The position numbers and the translations under genes are program-made. A stretch of 12,422 nt of DNA from an uncultured Clostridia bacterium. Lineage in GTDB: Bacteria > Bacillota > Clostridia > Peptostreptococcales > Acidaminobacteraceae. The DNA is taken from the NCBI GenBank assembly GCA_937880545.1, contig CALFKA010000194.1:1-12422 (forward strand). The letters are read 5' to 3'. The notes under the pieces are model-generated. The model worked only from the letters and a program-made list of their open reading frames with translations. It was not told the DNA's origin and did not search any database. This document shows positions 6,382 through 12,394 of the stretch, piece after piece; the stretch's first letter is position 1, and every line of letters begins with the position of its first letter.

Positions 6382-7398
6382 TCCCAGCCATTGTTTCACA
6401 GCACGAAAAGCGCTTGCGATCGGTAATTCCGCCAGGCGCTTTTTTTCGAACCACTCGTAGAAATGGGATTTTTCCTCAAGGAGTACATGGAATAAAACCA
6501 TCCGCCAGATGCGATGGGAAAAAGCATGAGAACTTTCTCCGATAAAGTGGATCTCTTTGATCGCAAAACCTTTGCCTTCCAAAAGGTCTTGAAGTTCTGA
6601 AGAGTTTAGATGACCAACGGTCATGGGAAAACGGTACAATCCCCGAAGAAGTCCAGTGGATTTCTTTTCGACAGCAAATTCACCGTCTTTTTCGAGCATG
6701 ATAACTGTATGCTGCTCTTCTTTCGGAGGTGTTTTCTTTTTTCTTCTGGGAAAGTCCGAAACATCCTGTGCGTCTGCGCTGAGGCAGAAGGAGCGCACCG
6801 GGCAAGAGGGACAATCAGGAGAATTGGGCTTACAGATGAGAGCGCCCAGCTCCATGAGTGCCTGGTTGAAGTCTCCGGGAGACTCATGAGGAAGTAGAGC
6901 CAGCACCTTCTCTCTGACAGCCTTAGTAAGAGCTGCCCCGGGGAGGGAATGCTCTAATCTGTACAAACGACTGAAGACGCGCAGGACATTGCCGTCGATG
7001 GCGCACACCGGCTTTTGGTACAATGTGGAAGCGATCGCTCCGGCACTGTAGGGACCGATGCCCGGTATCTTTTGCAGTTCCTTTGGCTCTTCCGGAAGAC
7101 ATCCTCCAAATTCTGTTACGATATAGTTAGCGCCTTTCTTCAGGTTTCTGGCGCGCGAATAATAGCCAAGACCTTCCCAGAGTTTCATCAGTCGTTCCTC
7201 GTCGACGCTTGCCAGATCCTCTAGTGTGGGAAGTTCTCTGATAAAGTTTTCAAAATAGGGCAGAGCGCTCTCCATGCGGGTTTGCTGAAGCATGACCTCG
7301 CTTAAATAGATCCAGTAAGGATCGGGGTTTTCACGCCATGGAAGGCGTCTGTGATACTGTCTGTACCAAGCCAATAGAGCTTCTGAGAATTCATTCAT
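6376..7398 (-). CDS. mutY: A/G-specific adenine DNA glycosylase MutY
   Basis: MutY removes adenine mispaired with 8-oxoguanine or guanine in base excision repair. The 340 residues carry every key element: catalytic E34 in SEVMLQQTR, the helix-hairpin-helix with IPGIGPYSAGAI at 111-122, and catalytic D135 in AIDGNV. The iron-sulfur ligands C189-X6-C196-X2-C199-X5-C205 follow. The C-terminal part is the NUDIX-like 8-oxoG recognition domain, including the SSHAFSHRIW motif. Length is normal for the family. Its stop overlaps the ypfJ stop by six bases, tail to tail. The start ATG at 7398 has no visible ribosome binding site. An extended -10 box ends six bases before it, so the message is probably leaderless. 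Confidence 0.97.
   Translation of the reverse strand: MNEFSEALLAWYRQYHRRLPWRENPDPYWIYLSEVMLQQTRMESALPYFENFIRELPTLEDLASVDEERLMKLWEGLGYYSRARNLKKGANYIVTEFGGCLPEEPKELQKIPGIGPYSAGAIASTLYQKPVCAIDGNVLRVFSRLYRLEHSLPGAALTKAVREKVLALLPHESPGDFNQALMELGALICKPNSPDCPSCPVRSFCLSADAQDVSDFPRRKKKTPPKEEQHTVIMLEKDGEFAVEKKSTGLLRGLYRFPMTVGHLNSSELQDLLEGKGFAIKEIHFIGESSHAFSHRIWRMVLFHVLLEEKSHFYEWFEKKRLAELPIASAFRAVKQWLGL
6406..6446 (+). terminator. Terminator for the ypfJ transcript, inside the mutY coding region
   Basis: AAAAGCGC at 6406-6413 pairs with GCGCTTTT at 6436-6443 around a 22-base loop that can itself pair partly, followed by T to 6446. It sits 25 bases past the ypfJ stop but within the last codons of the converging mutY. 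The long loop makes this less certain than the other terminators. Confidence 0.5.
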
Positions 7399-7404
7399 AA
7401 AATG

Positions 7405-7413
7405 AGTATAACA
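7405..7413 (-). promoter_or_regulatory. Extended -10 promoter for mutY
   Basis: The minus strand reads TGTTATACT at 7413-7405 and then six bases to the ATG at 7398-7396. The usual start site, seven bases past the -10, would be the A of the ATG itself. The -35 region is weak. Confidence 0.5.
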
Positions 7414-7436
7414 GAGGAACTCTTTCAGGGTACAAT
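7408..7436 (+). promoter_or_regulatory. Promoter for the TauE/SafE permease gene
   Basis: ATAACA at 7408-7413 and TACAAT at 7431-7436 are 17 bases apart, with a predicted start near 7443, just before the TTG start and its GGAGGG site. The -35 box shares bases with the mutY -10 on the other strand, so the two promoters should interfere with each other. This is a motif match only. Confidence 0.4.
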
Positions 7437-7453
7437 GATAAGGGAGGGAATCA

Positions 7454-8224
7454 TTGCTGTTTATCTATATTCTGATCAGCTTTGCCGCCACGCTTCTGGG
7501 CTCCGTGACAGGACTGGGCGGAGGAATCATCATTAAACCGGCTCTTGATATGATCGGAGATCTCCCGGGCAAGACGATAGGCATCTTGTCGGCGATCACC
7601 GTTTTTTCTATGAGTCTGTTTTCGATTCTTCGTTTTATCCGAATGGGGGTACGCATCCCTCAGAGGATTGTCGTGCGCGTCGCGGTAGGATCTCTTATTG
7701 GTGGGATGATCGGACAGAACATTTTAGAGTCACTGACAGAAAACATGCTGGCGCGCAATGTCAAGATGATTCAAAACAGCATCCTGGCTGTCCTCCTTAT
7801 TGGCGTTTTTTTGTATATGAAATACCAGCCCCTCGGTCATCGTATTCGACGTACGGAACTGGTATCTCTTGCCACGGGACTTGCCCTCGGCATGCTCTCC
7901 TCGTTTTTGGGTGTCGGAGGTGGGCCGTTTAATATTGTGGCATTTCTCTATTTGTTTAAGTTTGACATTAAGCTTGCGGGGATCAGCTCCCTTGTCAGCA
8001 TCCTGTTTTCCCAGAGCGCAAAGCTCTTGACGATCACCTTTACCGGCGGCTTTGGAGACTACGATCTCAGCGTACTGCCTTATATGGTGACAGCCGCCAT
8101 CCTCGGCGCACAGTTTGGCGTCATGCTCAACAAGCATCTCTCGGGTAAAGGGGTAGAGAGACTCTTTGTCGGGGTGCAGTGGCTGATCTTTGGGATCGCC
8201 CTCATCAATGTCATCTTCCCTTAA
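7454..8224 (+). CDS. TauE/SafE (TSUP) family membrane transporter
   Basis: This 256-residue protein is almost entirely hydrophobic, with about seven to eight membrane segments. It contains the family's duplicated glycine motif: GLGGG at 20-24 (SVTGLGGGIIIKP) and GVGGG at 153-157 (SSFLGVGGGPFNI), one in each half, as expected from the internal repeat of these permeases (DUF81). TSUP proteins export or import small organic or sulfur-containing anions such as sulfite, sulfonates or sulfoacetate; the substrate here is unknown. The start is a TTG at 7454 with AAGGGAGGG at 7440-7448. No other in-frame start close to that site fits. It stands alone on its strand, and its stop overlaps the hydrolase stop by four bases. 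Confidence 0.9.
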   Translation: MLFIYILISFAATLLGSVTGLGGGIIIKPALDMIGDLPGKTIGILSAITVFSMSLFSILRFIRMGVRIPQRIVVRVAVGSLIGGMIGQNILESLTENMLARNVKMIQNSILAVLLIGVFLYMKYQPLGHRIRRTELVSLATGLALGMLSSFLGVGGGPFNIVAFLYLFKFDIKLAGISSLVSILFSQSAKLLTITFTGGFGDYDLSVLPYMVTAAILGAQFGVMLNKHLSGKGVERLFVGVQWLIFGIALINVIFP

Positions 8225-8892
8225 TATAAATCTTCGTAGAGCTCAATTCCATTCATCTGCAGGTTGTAGAGAGTGAATAGATTCATAAGCGTCGCATCGT
8301 GGCGGGTGGCGGGAAGATCAAATGTCTCCACTCCATTTGTCAGAAGGATGAGGCGCTTTTCTTGTTGGGTCTGATTGAAATACGTCTTCAAAGTGAGCGC
8401 TCCCTGTAAGACACAGATATCACTGACATCCCCAACGATGAGAAATGTATCCCACTCCGGGTGCTCATCGAGGAGATCGAGAAAGCCCGGTGCATGGAAT
8501 AGATTCGTGGAGTTTTTCTTCAGGATATGCGCTCCTCCCATAAAGGGTTGAAGATCGGTCACCAGTTCACTCTCGCCGCTGCCTTCAATACAGTGGGGAG
8601 GGTAGGCACCAAACTCCGCAGCATCTTCCGGATGTTCATCGAGGATAAAAATGCGGGGAAATCCCTCGAGTCGCTCATTGAGTTCGACGACGTAAGGGAG
8701 CATCTTGGCGACTCTGGGTGAGCTGAGCGCGCCCTTGTGCAGAAAGCCCTCCACGATATCGATGTGCAGGAGTACCGTCTTCTTCGGGTCCAAAGATTTT
8801 TGTGAGAGCCTTGGAAGGGAAGAGAGCTCATCTCCGATTGTTTTGAGTGTGTTGATAGCGTCTGTGAGGTCTTCAAAAAGTGACAGATCCAT
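8221..8892 (-). CDS. Nicotinamidase-like cysteine hydrolase (isochorismatase fold)
   Basis: This 223-residue protein shows the cysteine-hydrolase triad: D45 in LLHIDIVEGF, K125 or K126 in HILKKNSTN, and C160 in GDVSDICVLQGA. D85 and H87 (LDEHPED) and the following FGAYPPHCIEGSGESELV block match the metal site and PPHC region of nicotinamidases (PncA), which convert nicotinamide to nicotinate in NAD salvage. About 38 residues precede the catalytic core, longer than in classical PncA; such extended forms are familiar in clostridial isochorismatase-family proteins. Nicotinamidase is the best guess, but another amidase is possible. The start has AAAGGA six to eight bases upstream. It converges with the permease gene and diverges from the thiamine riboswitch-thiT unit. 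Confidence 0.85.
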   Translation of the reverse strand: MDLSLFEDLTDAINTLKTIGDELSSLPRLSQKSLDPKKTVLLHIDIVEGFLHKGALSSPRVAKMLPYVVELNERLEGFPRIFILDEHPEDAAEFGAYPPHCIEGSGESELVTDLQPFMGGAHILKKNSTNLFHAPGFLDLLDEHPEWDTFLIVGDVSDICVLQGALTLKTYFNQTQQEKRLILLTNGVETFDLPATRHDATLMNLFTLYNLQMNGIELYEDLY

Positions 8893-8931
8893 CGGATTTC
8901 CTTTCTCGAAATGTTTTGTCTTCTTTTCCTG

Positions 8932-8940
8932 TGGTATAAA
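8932..8940 (+). promoter_or_regulatory. Extended -10 promoter for the TPP riboswitch-thiT unit
   Basis: TGGTATAAA at 8932-8940 is an extended -10 element with a predicted start near 8947, just before the riboswitch. There is no clear -35. The same AT-rich bases may also serve the divergent hydrolase gene. Confidence 0.5.
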
Positions 8941-8944
8941 CTAA

Positions 8945-9017
8945 AAGAGCTAGGGGTGCTTTATTGCTGAGATATTACCCTCGTACCTGATCCGGACAAT
9001 GCCGGCGTAGGGAAGCG
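8945..9017 (+). ncRNA. TPP riboswitch (THI element) aptamer
   Basis: The conserved THI-box elements appear in order: AGGGGTGC at 8952-8959, CTGAGA at 8967-8972, ACCCT at 8977-8981, ACCTGATCCGGACAATGCC at 8985-9003 and GCGTAGGGA at 9005-9013. P2 is GGGGT 8953-8957 with ACCCT 8977-8981. P3 is a short GC/GC pair around TTTATT. P5 is CCGG 8992-8995 with CCGG 9002-9005. P1 is short (GCT/AGC), with little pairing beyond it. TPP binds with CTGAGA reading the pyrimidine and the GATCCGGACAATG side the pyrophosphate. It controls the thiamine transporter gene just downstream. Confidence 0.95.
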
Positions 9018-9038
9018 ACCCCGGTTTGGGGTTTTTTT
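9018..9038 (+). terminator. Riboswitch-controlled terminator (expression platform)
   Basis: ACCCC at 9018-9022 pairs with GGGGT at 9028-9032 around GGTTT, followed by T to 9038. The same ACCCC can instead pair with GGGGT at 8953-8957, the 5' strand of aptamer P2, extended by GCT 8958-8960 with AGC 9014-9016. TPP binding fixes P2 and so frees ACCCC for the terminator, giving an OFF switch. Confidence 0.8.
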
Positions 9039-9055
9039 ATTTATCAGGAGGAATC

Positions 9056-9751
9056 ATGTTTGCTATTACCCAGATCTGGTCTGAATTCGCAGAAAAAGTG
9101 GCTGGAATCCCGGAGAGTCTAACGCTGGCTGTTCAGGAATTGGTTGCCAATCCCGTCAGTCTTGCGGTGCTGATTCTGTTATTTATCGGCCTTGTGCTGA
9201 TGGTGCGTTTTGGAAAGATCAAATTTACTCCACGCCTTATTTCGCATATGGCTTTGGCGATCGCGATGGCTGTCATATTGGATATGATCGTTCTCTTTCG
9301 CATGCCCCAGGGGGGCAGTGTCACCCCGGGCTCGATGGTTCCGTTGGTGCTTTTGGCACTTGCCTATGGTCCATCAGTAGGACTGCTTGGAGGCTTTGTC
9401 TTCGGTCTTTTGAATCTGCTTCTGGGAGCATATATCCTACAGCCCGTTCAGGTGTTGCTGGACTATCCGCTTCCCTTCATGTTCATCGGACTTGCCGGTG
9501 CTTTTCCCAAGCATATGAATGCAGGGACGGTCTTTGCTTTCTTTTTGCGGTTGATCTCTCACATCGTCTCCGGCGTCGTGTTCTTCTACATGTACACCCC
9601 GGAAGGAATGAGTCCGCTTTGGTATTCCATCAGCTACAACGGAAGCTTTTTACTTGCGGAAGTTACTATCGTGCTGGTGCTGTTGAACATTTTACCTGTT
9701 CAGAGGCTTGTACGAGCGATGAACCCCTCAGCGCCTGACATTTCCCGCTAG
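9056..9751 (+). CDS. thiT: Energy-coupling-factor thiamine transporter substrate-binding subunit ThiT
   Basis: ThiT is the membrane S-component that binds thiamine and works with a shared ECF module (EcfA, EcfA', EcfT), which must be encoded elsewhere. The 231 residues contain the ThiT core: GGSVTPGSMVPLVLLALAYGP, then GFVFGLLNLLLGAYILQPVQVLLDYPLPFMFIGLAGAF. These correspond to the family's GSITPGSxxP and HPxQxxLDYPLAF blocks; the usual His is replaced by Gln before PVQ. About six membrane segments follow an N-terminal extension of about 55 residues that includes one extra helix (about 33-52). The ATG at 9056 has AGGAGG at 9046-9051; an earlier start at 9026 would lie inside the terminator. 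The upstream TPP riboswitch independently supports thiamine as substrate. Confidence 0.93.
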   Translation: MFAITQIWSEFAEKVAGIPESLTLAVQELVANPVSLAVLILLFIGLVLMVRFGKIKFTPRLISHMALAIAMAVILDMIVLFRMPQGGSVTPGSMVPLVLLALAYGPSVGLLGGFVFGLLNLLLGAYILQPVQVLLDYPLPFMFIGLAGAFPKHMNAGTVFAFFLRLISHIVSGVVFFYMYTPEGMSPLWYSISYNGSFLLAEVTIVLVLLNILPVQRLVRAMNPSAPDISR

Positions 9752-10621
9752 CTAGAGAGCCCGCATCCATTCGCTCCTTCTTTCTTTGAGCCCGATGCGG
9801 GCTTTTTCTATTTCAGAGAGGAGTCGCTCTTTGTCTTGGGGCAGATCACCCGCCAGCGCCCAGTAGTTGGAGGCATGGTTGCTGCGAAAGACCATATTTG
9901 TCACTTCGAGATGGCGAATCAGGATATCGAGTTCGTCGAGGACATCGGTAGGGGAGAGCAATGTCAGCGCTCCTTCTTCGATTTCTTTGTAGATGGGCGT
10001 TTTCTCGCTGACATGGAGAGTTAAGAGTCCTAAATAATCAGGATCCATTTGTGAGAGGATCTGTGCACTGTGCAGTGCATGTTCTTTCATGCGCTCTTTC
10101 CCTCCAAGACCACTGATCAGAGTCACTGAGAGCAGAAAGCCGGCTTCTTTAAGCCTTTGTCCGTAGTGGAGGATCTCCTGTGCAGTGGAGCCTTTGCATA
10201 CGTTTCTTAGAACTTCTTCATCCCCGCTTTCAAGACCAAGGTAGGCGATATCGAGTCCATGAGATTTAAGGAGTTTTAGATCTTCATCGGACTTGGTTCG
10301 CACGCTCGTAGGAGATGAGTAGATGCCGATGCGCTCTAAGTGGGGGAGGACTTCTTTGGCTTTTTCTATTATGGCTATGAGAGAGGCTGTCGGAAGAATC
10401 AGAGCGTCTCCGTCAGCAATGAACAGCCTCTTATAGGGATAGCGTAACTTCGCCATTTCCTCTAAATCTGCCAGGATATCGGCAAGAGGACGCATGCGGA
10501 ATTTGTCATCTTTATACATATGACAGAAGGTGCATTTGTTGTGGGAACAACCAATGGTTGCCTGGAGGATCAGGCTTCTCGCCTCAGAGGGTGGCCGGTA
10601 GACAGCGCCAACATAGTTCAT
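9752..10621 (-). CDS. Radical SAM protein, uncharacterised
   Basis: This 289-residue protein has a radical SAM core. The cluster-binding cysteines are C25, C30 and C33 in GCSHNKCTFC, a CX4CX2C spacing in place of the common CX3CX2C. It continues MYKDDKFRMRPLADI, then FIADGDALI (about 68-76), YLGLESGDEEVL (glycine/glutamate SAM-ribose block) and TLISGLGG. This MYKD-containing family is widespread in Firmicutes and often mislabelled as coproporphyrinogen oxidase or Elp3-like; I know of no assigned reaction. It should bind a 4Fe-4S cluster and cleave S-adenosylmethionine. The ATG overlaps the stop of the upstream acetyltransferase gene (ATGA), with AAAGGAG before it, so the two are translationally coupled. 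Its stop abuts the thiT stop. Confidence 0.88.
   Translation of the reverse strand: MNYVGAVYRPPSEARSLILQATIGCSHNKCTFCHMYKDDKFRMRPLADILADLEEMAKLRYPYKRLFIADGDALILPTASLIAIIEKAKEVLPHLERIGIYSSPTSVRTKSDEDLKLLKSHGLDIAYLGLESGDEEVLRNVCKGSTAQEILHYGQRLKEAGFLLSVTLISGLGGKERMKEHALHSAQILSQMDPDYLGLLTLHVSEKTPIYKEIEEGALTLLSPTDVLDELDILIRHLEVTNMVFRSNHASNYWALAGDLPQDKERLLSEIEKARIGLKERRSEWMRAL
9758..9807 (+). terminator. Terminator for thiT, inside the radical SAM coding region
   Basis: AGCCCG at 9789-9794 pairs with CGGGCT at 9798-9803 around ATG, followed by five T. A second copy of the left arm, AGCCCGCAT at 9758-9766, can pair instead with ATGCGGGCT at 9795-9803, giving a longer nine-base-pair alternative. All of it lies within the last 18 codons of the opposite gene. 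Confidence 0.7.
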
Positions 10622-11124
10622 AAAAGCTCCTTTAATGTTTTGTATTCTTCTTCGAGAAGGGAGTAGACTTTCTGGCTGCGGAACTCTCCGTCAGAGAGAT
10701 AGGTATCTCTGAGTGTTCCCTCGTAGATATAGCCCATGGATTCATATAGGTGGATTGCACGGGAGTTATCTTCAAAGGCGTCGAGCCAGAGGCGGTGTAT
10801 ATGGAGATCTTCAAACGCCCAGCTCTGAATGCCGTGCATCAGCTCTCTTCCGTACCCTTGACCGATCTGAGTAAGAGCGATGCGTCTTAGTTCAAGTGAG
10901 CGGTTTCTATTATCATGAGTGATCAGTGCGTAGCCTAGCAACTCTTCATCGAGATAAAAGAGAAGGGTTACATGCCCGGGTGTCTGAATAAACTGCCGAT
11001 GTTCTTCGATTGAGTACTGAAAGATGTAGTTCTTGTTATCCGGCAGAGATTCGATTTCACGGATCGCCGCAATGTCATTTTCTTGTGCCTGAACGGCTTT
11101 AAAACGTCTTGTTGTAAACAGCAA
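10618..11124 (-). CDS. GNAT family N-acetyltransferase (RimJ/RimL-like)
   Basis: This 168-residue protein shows a full GNAT fold. A central beta strand, LLGYALI at about 62-68, leads to LELRRIALT, then the acetyl-CoA loop GQGYGRELM at 88-96. The C-terminal LDAFEDNSRAIHLYESMGYIYEGTLRD is the typical RimJ/RimL-type ending. The substrate is unknown; proteins, aminoglycosides and small amines are all used in this family. The start is a TTG at 11124 with AGGAGGT five bases upstream. It is the first gene of a two-gene operon with the radical SAM gene, coupled by an ATGA overlap, which hints that the two act on related substrates, though that is inference. The operon is read from an extended -10 promoter at 11144-11152. 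Confidence 0.88.
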   Translation of the reverse strand: MLFTTRRFKAVQAQENDIAAIREIESLPDNKNYIFQYSIEEHRQFIQTPGHVTLLFYLDEELLGYALITHDNRNRSLELRRIALTQIGQGYGRELMHGIQSWAFEDLHIHRLWLDAFEDNSRAIHLYESMGYIYEGTLRDTYLSDGEFRSQKVYSLLEEEYKTLKELL

Positions 11125-11143
11125 AACGACCTCCTATAGGAAA

Positions 11144-11152
11144 ATTATACCA
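11144..11152 (-). promoter_or_regulatory. Extended -10 promoter for the GNAT-radical SAM operon
   Basis: The minus strand reads TGGTATAAT, a perfect extended -10 (TGnTATAAT). The predicted start near 11137 leaves a leader of about 12 bases holding AGGAGGT. No good -35 is visible. Confidence 0.6.
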
Positions 11153-11189
11153 CCTCGGGAGGAAAACAAAGCCTAGTAAATAATAGGGA

Positions 11190-11217
11190 TTGTATTTTTG
11201 GGTATCTCTGTTACAAT
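11190..11217 (+). promoter_or_regulatory. Promoter for the HesB-like gene
   Basis: TTGTAT at 11190-11195 and TACAAT at 11212-11217 are 16 bases apart, with TG at 11209-11210 making an extended -10. The start is predicted near 11224, giving a leader of about 26 bases with AAGGAG before the ATG at 11250. Confidence 0.55.
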
Positions 11218-11249
11218 AAATCATATCTGATAGAGCGAAAGGAGTCAGC

Positions 11250-11570
11250 ATGCTCATTAATACAACAAAAGAAACCGTCGACGAAATCAAAAAAGTTATC
11301 GACGCAAATCCTGAGGAAGGCAACTGCGTTCGCATCTTCCTGGCAGGCATGGGATGTTCAGGACCGGCCTTTGGTCTGGCGCTTGATCAAAAAGGCGACA
11401 GCGATCTTTACTTTGAAAGTGAAGGCCAGGGATTCCTGATGGAGCCTGAATTCTATGAGCAGTTCGGTGATTTTAATCTTGAGTACACAGACGGTGGCTA
11501 CTTGGTTACACCGGTCAATGCACCGGAAGGATTCGACGGCTGCGCAGGTTGTGCCAGCGGCTGCAACTAG
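11250..11570 (+). CDS. HesB-like (A-type iron-sulfur fold) protein
   Basis: This 106-residue protein resembles the HesB/IscA fold. The GMGCSGPAFGLALD block has C36 at the position of the first cluster-binding Cys of A-type carriers. The tail GFDGCAGCASGCN supplies C98, C101 and C105 in place of the usual C-terminal CGC. In clostridia and relatives this branch is known as HesB-like protein, with selenoprotein members in which Sec occupies one of these positions. Here they are TGC or TGT codons, so this is the cysteine form. A role in iron-sulfur cluster or metal handling is plausible but unproven; no isc or suf genes are nearby. The ATG has AAGGAG upstream, and the gene ends in its own terminator, so it is probably monocistronic. 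Confidence 0.82.
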   Translation: MLINTTKETVDEIKKVIDANPEEGNCVRIFLAGMGCSGPAFGLALDQKGDSDLYFESEGQGFLMEPEFYEQFGDFNLEYTDGGYLVTPVNAPEGFDGCAGCASGCN

Positions 11571-11595
11571 ACCGCAAGACAATTTATGTTTCAAG

Positions 11596-11623
11596 AAACA
11601 GGGGAGACCCTGTTTTTTCTTTT
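11596..11623 (+). terminator. Rho-independent terminator after the HesB-like gene
   Basis: AAACAGGG at 11596-11603 pairs with CCCTGTTT at 11608-11615 around a GAGA loop, followed by a T-rich tract to 11623. It lies 26 bases past the stop codon. Confidence 0.85.
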
Positions 11624-11632
11624 CCGTTGAGT

Positions 11633-11638
11633 TACAAT
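11633..11638 (+). promoter_or_regulatory. -10 box of a probable udk promoter
   Basis: TACAAT at 11633-11638 follows the terminator directly. The -35 region at 17 bases (CTGTTT) overlaps the terminator stem and is weak. The predicted start near 11645 gives a 13-base leader to the ATG at 11658, matching the short leaders seen elsewhere in the window. Confidence 0.4.
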
Positions 11639-11657
11639 GATAGAAATTGGAGGACAG

Positions 11658-12275
11658 ATGAAACCGAAAATCATTGGCATTGCCGGAGGGAGTGCGTCCG
11701 GGAAGTCCACAATAGTAAAGCAACTCAGTGAACAGCTGGGAGATAATGTACTCGTCATCAAACAGGACGCCTATTATCATCCCTTCAGTGATCTATCTCT
11801 CGATGAGAGAAAGCAATTAAATTATGATCATCCCGACGCCTTCGACTTTGAGGCGATGCTTCGCGATATGGCTGCGCTTAAAAGAGGGGAGTCGATCGAC
11901 ATGCCGATCTATGACTATGTCTTATATACAAGAAGGGAAGAGACAGCACACCTTGAGCCCTCTCCCATCATTCTCATCGAGGGATTGTTGACATTCTGGT
12001 ATGAACCATTGCGCGAACTGATGGATCTCAAACTCTTTGTCGATACCGACTCAGACGAGAGGCTGATCCGACGCATTCAGCGCGACATGAACAAGCGTGG
12101 CAGATCACTCGACTCAATCATTGAACAGTATCAGAAGACGGTGAAACCCATGCACGAGCAATTTATTCTTCCCACTAAAAAGTATGCTGATCTCATCATC
12201 CCGGAAGGCGCGCAGAATGAGCGAGCCATGTCCATCATGAAGGAGCATCTGAAAAATCTCATGGAGAACAACTAA
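11658..12275 (+). CDS. udk: Uridine kinase
   Basis: Uridine/cytidine kinase phosphorylates uridine and cytidine to UMP and CMP in pyrimidine salvage. The 205 residues contain the Walker A loop GGSASGKST at 10-18, the QDAYYHP substrate-binding block, YDHPDAFDFE, PIYDYVLYTR and IILIEGLLTF, followed by the RRIQRDMNKRGRS lid region. All are hallmarks of bacterial Udk, and the length is typical. An upstream ATG at 11637 would add seven residues, but it overlaps the probable -10 box. The ATG at 11658 has GGAGG at 11649-11653 and gives the usual MKPKIIGIAGGS start. The pyrophosphatase gene begins at the base after its stop, so the two are cotranscribed. Confidence 0.96.
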   Translation: MKPKIIGIAGGSASGKSTIVKQLSEQLGDNVLVIKQDAYYHPFSDLSLDERKQLNYDHPDAFDFEAMLRDMAALKRGESIDMPIYDYVLYTRREETAHLEPSPIILIEGLLTFWYEPLRELMDLKLFVDTDSDERLIRRIQRDMNKRGRSLDSIIEQYQKTVKPMHEQFILPTKKYADLIIPEGAQNERAMSIMKEHLKNLMENN

Positions 12276-12394
12276 ATGATACATATCTTCGGTCATAAAA
12301 ATCCTGACACAGATTCTATCTGCTCTGCTATCGCATTGGCAGAGCTCAAGCGTCTTCAGGGCGTGAAGGCGCAGGCATTTCGTCTGGGTCCGCT
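12276..12394 (+). CDS. ppaC: Manganese-dependent inorganic pyrophosphatase, N-terminal part (cut by the contig end)
   Basis: The first 39 complete codons read MIHIFGHKNPDTDSICSAIA and on to a VRLG-like FRLGP, the unmistakable start of family II (DHH superfamily) inorganic pyrophosphatase. The GHKNPDTDS motif holds the His and two Asp that bind the manganese ions. The enzyme hydrolyses pyrophosphate to phosphate in the cytoplasm. It begins immediately after the udk stop, with GGAG at 12263-12266 as ribosome binding site inside udk. The frame runs on to a TAG at 12414-12416, but that part is adapter sequence, so the stop is artificial and the gene is incomplete. A long form with CBS and DRTGG domains cannot be excluded. 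Confidence 0.9.

Noticed and set aside
11153..11162. Short palindrome CCTCGGGAGG between the GNAT and HesB-like genes as an operator
   Set aside because: Only four pairs per arm, no second copy in the window and partial overlap with the promoter spacer. Chance is a sufficient explanation.
11637..11657. Upstream start of udk at 11637
   Set aside because: This ATG overlaps the probable -10 box and has no ribosome binding site. The ATG at 11658 has GGAGG.
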